Shown here: positions 60,382 to 64,000 of the stretch, one piece after another
How the letters are laid out: each line of letters opens with the position of its first letter
Numbering within the stretch: position 1 is the first letter of the stretch
From: Shewanella sp. OMA3-2
GTDB taxonomy: Bacteria; Pseudomonadota; Gammaproteobacteria; Enterobacterales; Shewanellaceae
Length of the DNA: 64,000 nt
Direction: 5' to 3'
Assembly (NCBI RefSeq): GCF_021513195.1
Contig: NZ_CP090974.1
Coordinates: 2,926,001-2,990,000 of the forward strand
Program-made: the position numbers and the translations under genes
The notes under the pieces: generated by a model
Seen by the model: only the letters and a program-made list of their open reading frames with translations
Told to the model about the DNA's origin: nothing
The model's database searches: none

Positions 60382-60750
60382 ATGAACTCAGAAACCGCTA
60401 TTATACGCATAAAAAATCTTCGTTTACGCACCTATATCGGCATAAAAGAAGATGAAATTCAAAATCAACAAGATGTAATCATTAATGTCATCATTCATTA
60501 CTGCGCTGACAAGGCGCGTAACAGTGATAACGTAGCAGACGCGCTCAATTATCGCACTATAACTAAAAAAATCATTTCCTTAATTGAAAATAATCGTTTC
60601 TCGTTACTGGAAAACTTAACTAACCAAACCTTAGAGATTGCCAGTGAGCATGACTGGGTTGAGTTTGCCAGTGTTGAAATAGACAAGCCACATGCGCTTA
60701 GATTTGCCGACTCAGTATCTATGGAACTTTGTTATCAAAAGTCTGTTTAA
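60382..60750 (+). CDS. folX: Dihydroneopterin triphosphate 2'-epimerase
   Basis: A 122-residue protein of the FolB/FolX tunnelling fold. FolX converts 7,8-dihydroneopterin triphosphate to the monapterin epimer. The start [20 protein letters not shown] is typical of FolX, as is [20 protein letters not shown]. The C-terminal [19 protein letters not shown] carries FolX features rather than FolB. I chose the ATG at 60382; the frame is open back to 60325. It is next to yfcH, as in E. coli, which supports folX over folB. Confidence 0.88.
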   Translation: MNSETAIIRIKNLRLRTYIGIKEDEIQNQQDVIINVIIHYCADKARNSDNVADALNYRTITKKIISLIENNRFSLLENLTNQTLEIASEHDWVEFASVEIDKPHALRFADSVSMELCYQKSV

Positions 60751-60835
60751 TTATCGCTATGCGTCAGGACAGTGATCGGCCTAATATGCTACTGCGTATG
60801 TAAATTCGAATGATAATTAATTGGCTAGAGGGCGT

Positions 60836-61723
60836 ATGAATATATTGATAACCGGTGCTACAGGCTTTGTTGGTAAACATTTGGTTGCCAAACTAACCGA
60901 TCACCCATTAACCATCCTCTCTCGCGACATTGAACGTGCTGCAAAAGTGCTCGGTACCCATCACACTTTTATTGAAGATATTAACCAACTGAGCCATTTA
61001 AATAACTTCGATGCGGTAATCAATTTGGCTGGTGAGCCTATTGTGGCGAAACGCTGGACTAAAAACCAAAAAATACGTATTTGTCAAAGCCGATGGGATA
61101 TTACACAAAAACTCAGTCAATTAATCGCTTCAAGCCAAAAACCACCACATACATTTATTAGTGCTTCTGCTATTGGTTACTATGGTCGCCAGGGTGATCA
61201 GCCAGTTGATGAGCAAAGTCAATTTTATGATGAATTTAGCCATCAAATATGTCAAAAATGGGAACAACTGGCTCTTGAAGCAAACTCAGCGACAACACGG
61301 GTGTGCATTGCCCGTATTGGCATAGTGCTAGGCAAAAATGGTGGTGCTTTAAGCAAGATGCTACCGCCATTCAAACTGGGCTTAGGCGGCCCTATAGGCA
61401 AAGGTAAACAAGGCATGAGCTGGATACATCAAGATGATTTAGTGCGTTTAATCACCTGGATGTTAACCACACCTAGTACACTAGGCATTTACAACGCCAC
61501 CGCACCTAACCCTGTTAGTAATGCCGAATTTTCATCAGCCTTAGGCCTAGCATTAAATCGTCCAGCAAAGATTATCACGCCACCTTTAGCGTTAAGATTG
61601 GCCATGGGGGAAATGTCTGAACTACTCACTGAAGGTCAATATGTATTACCTTCACATGCATTGTCAGAAGGATTTACCTTCAAGTTTACTGATATAAATA
61701 CAGCGTTAACAGCCATAGTTTAG
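60836..61723 (+). CDS. yfcH: TIGR01777-type SDR family oxidoreductase/epimerase (YfcH)
   Basis: A 295-residue extended short-chain dehydrogenase-like protein. The NAD(P)-binding site is MNILITGATGFVGKHLVAKL. The family motif is SASAIGYYGRQGD with its Tyr, and AVINLAGEPIVAKRWTKNQK is typical. LRLAMGEMSELLTEGQYVLP is the C-terminal signature. Substrate unknown. GAGG precedes the ATG at 60836. Association with folX is conserved with E. coli. Confidence 0.9.
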   Translation: MNILITGATGFVGKHLVAKLTDHPLTILSRDIERAAKVLGTHHTFIEDINQLSHLNNFDAVINLAGEPIVAKRWTKNQKIRICQSRWDITQKLSQLIASSQKPPHTFISASAIGYYGRQGDQPVDEQSQFYDEFSHQICQKWEQLALEANSATTRVCIARIGIVLGKNGGALSKMLPPFKLGLGGPIGKGKQGMSWIHQDDLVRLITWMLTTPSTLGIYNATAPNPVSNAEFSSALGLALNRPAKIITPPLALRLAMGEMSELLTEGQYVLPSHALSEGFTFKFTDINTALTAIV

Positions 61724-61826
61724 CGCTAGAATTATGCTCATACTTAGCCTCAGGACTAAGGCCAGTTACCCCAATGGTAATTGGGCTAGAATTATTTCAG
61801 TTCAATAATCAAGAAAATCCAGAGAA

Positions 61827-62080
61827 CAACATCCAGAGAGCAACTTCGAATACTGGAAAACCGGTATCTTCCACTTCTGTGTTCAAGACCCTGATGTTGA
61901 AGGCTTAGCGGAGAAGATTGTTGCCGCTGGCGGTAAGAAACGCATGAAAGCCCCCGTTACTATTATCCGGGTGAAAAACCATACCGTATGATTTATATGG
62001 AAGATCCATTTGGTAATATTTTAGAAATTTACAGCCACAGCTATGAGTTACATTATGCCAGTGGCGCCTATAATAACTAG
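61827..62080 (+). pseudogene. Remnant of a VOC (glyoxalase/bleomycin resistance) family gene
   Basis: Coding similarity survives in two frames. The first reads ESNFEYWKTGIFHFCVQDPD, then VEGLAEKIVAAGGKKRMKAP. After about 61957 the frame shifts and continues as YYYPGEKPYRMIYMEDPFGN, then ILEIYSHSYELHYASGAYNN and a stop at 62078-62080. The metal-binding His and Glu of the C-terminal VOC half remain (GIFHF, ILEIY). The N-terminal half is not found in the 100 bases upstream and there is no start. So this is a 5'-truncated gene with one lost base. Confidence 0.75.
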
Positions 62081-62101
62081 GGTCTGTTATAAATTAAGAT
62101 C

Positions 62102-62136
62102 AAAAAAGCTCAAGCTATAACGGCTTGAGCTTTTTA
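62102..62136. terminator. Bidirectional terminator between the VOC remnant and ybaB
   Basis: AAAAAGCTCAAGC (62103-62115) and GCTTGAGCTTTTT (62123-62135) pair perfectly around TATAACG, with T-runs on both strands. Confidence 0.9.
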
Positions 62137-62183
62137 TTATCACCACAATTTTATGACTAAAACCGCCGTAATAGGTCTCATCG

Positions 62184-62513
62184 TTAGAATGGCATTTTCA
62201 TGCCTGGCGGTAACTGCATACCACCTGTAACGTCGGCCATTTTAGTTTTCTGATTTTCTTCCACACGACGAACGGCATCATTACATGCTGCTGCAATTAA
62301 ATCTTCCAGCATTTCTTTATCGTCTTCCATTAAACTTGGATCAATTTCAACACGACGTACATTGTGTGCGCCCGTCATGGTGATTTTCACTAAACCTGCG
62401 CCTGACTCGCCAACAACTTCCATACGGGCAATTTCTTCCTGCACTTTGGCCATTTTGTCTTGCATCATTTGGGCTTGCTTCATTAAGTTGCCCATGCCGC
62501 CTTTTCCAAACAT
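62184..62513 (-). CDS. ybaB: YbaB/EbfC nucleoid-associated protein
   Basis: A 109-residue DNA-binding protein. The start [20 protein letters not shown] and the body [20 protein letters not shown] followed by [21 protein letters not shown] are family signatures. It lies after dnaX on the same strand (about 220 bases apart), as in E. coli. It has its own terminator and no recR follows it. Confidence 0.95.
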   Translation of the reverse strand: MFGKGGMGNLMKQAQMMQDKMAKVQEEIARMEVVGESGAGLVKITMTGAHNVRRVEIDPSLMEDDKEMLEDLIAAACNDAVRRVEENQKTKMADVTGGMQLPPGMKMPF

Positions 62514-62731
62514 AATCTTTTCTCTTTCTCTATTAAATAATTTGAGTTATAGCAAGTCGCCAAAATTAACCTGATTTTACTGAAATTAATCAGATTAGCA
62601 AACGGGTTAATATAAATTTGCGAGCTTATACCTATTCAAAGTGAAGGTTAACGCCTAATAGCGATTGTCAAACTTCACTATATCGAAGCGATGAATTGGA
62701 TAACAAGTGAATTTTTGCCCATAAATGGCGT

Positions 62732-64000
62732 TTACCCGAGTAATGCGGGAATTTGTTCCGCCACAGTATTAAGCTGCTCTGGTGGATACACCACTGAGTC
62801 ATCATCTAATTGTGCAGCAAGCTCATCTATCATCCACTTTACATTGTCATCTGTTAATATTGATTGCTTAGCCTGTAACACTAACTCTCGGTGAAAACGT
62901 TTGCGTAACTCTAGCGGCGTTTCCCGTTGTGGATCTTGGCCAATATCAATATTCACTTGAATATCTTGTTGTAAAAAAGCTGATAATCCAGCTTGTAATT
63001 GCCCAATAGCAATATCAGCACACAGGTGTTTTTGATCCGGCTTTAAGGTGAGTTGTATCGGATTTGACACCGCTTTACATAAAGAGTTCACCCCAAGCTG
63101 TCTAACACGTCCACCGACTTTAACTTGCGCCATCACTTGATACCAATGTAAGTCGACAGCATGGCCAGTAATTTCATGGCCAATAACCGTAACATCGGTC
63201 ATTGTGGACGTTGTAATAGTGGATGCTGTCGATGTTGCTATCGGTATCGTCGTCTGGCTTATAGCGGGTGCAATTGAAGCTATAGACTCAGCTTGCACAT
63301 GCTGCTGAGTATCAATATCAGTCATCATATTGGCATGACTGGCAGACACAGACGTTATTTCTGGCTCTGATATTGGCTCTGAAGATAAACTCAAAGGCTC
63401 ACTTTGCGGTAATGCTAGTGATGTTTTTTGAGCTAGATCTTCATCTGTAGGTGCTTCCCAGGGTGGTCTGTCATAAGCAGTATCAGCCTGATAAGAGTCT
63501 GCATTTTGAATAGGCGCTGTCACTGTAGTGGTAGAATTAGAAGCTGATTCTGCTGTTACAGTTAGCGGTACTTCATCTTGGGCTAATGACTGCTGTGGGG
63601 CTATTTTATCATGACTTTTAAGCTCAAGAGTGCTTACACTACCAAGCTTAGATTGCTTCACTTGCTGCTTATCTGCCGCTTTTTTATGTGAAGCATCGAC
63701 TTCATCCTGTGCTTTATGGGCAATGACTTCAGCCAATAAAGTGTCTCGACTGGCTAATACAAGATCAAGAATGTCATCTAATGGATCATCATCCAATTCA
63801 ACCAATACTGGGGGATTATTTTCGCTGTCATCATGTTGCTGAACGGATGAAACGTCTAATGAATCAAATGGTTCATTATCAGCTCTAAGCTCTTCTGTAG
63901 GCTGAATAGGTGATAATGACGCATCTCCTGCAGAGTGTTGATTATAAGCAAGATAATCTTCATAGTGACTATTATCTTGGTCGTCCTCATCATCGTCTTG
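62732..64000 (-). CDS. dnaX: DNA polymerase III tau/gamma subunit, C-terminal part (runs off the window)
   Basis: The frame is open from the stop at 62732 to the window end, giving about 422 C-terminal residues of DnaX. The upstream stretch is a low-complexity linker rich in Asp, Ser, Thr and Gln. The last 150 residues form the tau domain that contacts the polymerase alpha subunit (DLHWYQVMAQVKVGGRVRQL, LKPDQKHLCADIAIGQLQAG, ETPLELRKRFHRELVLQAKQ). The AAA+ domain lies beyond the window. A TTG at 63805 is internal, not a start. Confidence 0.9.
   Translation of the reverse strand, partial: QDDDEDDQDNSHYEDYLAYNQHSAGDASLSPIQPTEELRADNEPFDSLDVSSVQQHDDSENNPPVLVELDDDPLDDILDLVLASRDTLLAEVIAHKAQDEVDASHKKAADKQQVKQSKLGSVSTLELKSHDKIAPQQSLAQDEVPLTVTAESASNSTTTVTAPIQNADSYQADTAYDRPPWEAPTDEDLAQKTSLALPQSEPLSLSSEPISEPEITSVSASHANMMTDIDTQQHVQAESIASIAPAISQTTIPIATSTASTITTSTMTDVTVIGHEITGHAVDLHWYQVMAQVKVGGRVRQLGVNSLCKAVSNPIQLTLKPDQKHLCADIAIGQLQAGLSAFLQQDIQVNIDIGQDPQRETPLELRKRFHRELVLQAKQSILTDDNVKWMIDELAAQLDDDSVVYPPEQLNTVAEQIPALLG

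Overview
The window is a stretch of gammaproteobacterial chromosome, very probably Shewanella (an AT-leaning member of the S. frigidimarina type is my inference). The pointers are a periplasmic nitrate reductase operon of napEDABC type, the maoP/hdfR and yejK/yejL/yejM pairs, a recC-recB-recD order without ptrA, a stand-alone astB, a PhoP/PhoQ-like pair, c-di-GMP proteins and a marine-type dedicated sortase locus. No phage, insertion sequence, CRISPR array or rRNA is visible; there is one tRNA (Pro, GGG).

Layout. 1-2300: partial hdfR, divergent maoP, and an outer-membrane barrel protein. 2400-3425: a diguanylate cyclase. 3437-10172: the proteobacterial dedicated sortase system, made of a sortase, its VIT/VWA substrate with a C-terminal LPQTA sorting signal and the OmpA-like PdsO on the minus strand, and the PdsR/PdsS two-component pair on the plus strand. 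The divergent pdsO/pdsR region carries helically phased TGGCAA direct repeats. 10275-13427: metC behind a MetJ-type operator, then yegD-creA. 13832-20805: topA, astB and an Ig-repeat lipoprotein. 21030-25213: a dicarboxylate/amino-acid symporter, a LysE-type exporter and a PhoP/PhoQ-like pair. 25326-31967: a 2OG-Fe(II) oxygenase, an HD-GYP protein, corA, and yejK with divergent yejL-yejM. 32147-38159: tRNA-Pro, a small membrane protein, msrPQ, rmuC and slt. 38265-42320: MoxR ATPase, DUF58 protein and TgpA-like transglutaminase. 42396-52154: recC, recB and recD. 52391-57525: ddl, then napEDABC on the minus strand. 58065-64000: an rRNA-type methyltransferase, an AI-2E family transporter, folX-yfcH, a decayed VOC/glyoxalase gene, ybaB and the 3' part of dnaX.

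The most notable points are these. (1) The sortase locus is a self-contained module with one evident substrate, a kinase whose periplasmic sensor looks like a family 9 carbohydrate-binding module, and a plausible PdsR operator. (2) recB and recD each carry one single-base indel that splits or truncates them, recB before its nuclease domain and recD inside helicase motif VI. Either this strain lost RecBCD or the assembly has homopolymer errors; a third such indel lies in the VOC remnant. (3) ybaB is not followed by recR as it is in E. coli. (4) The hdfR/maoP intergenic region carries a perfect 11-bp inverted repeat around a 17-bp centre.
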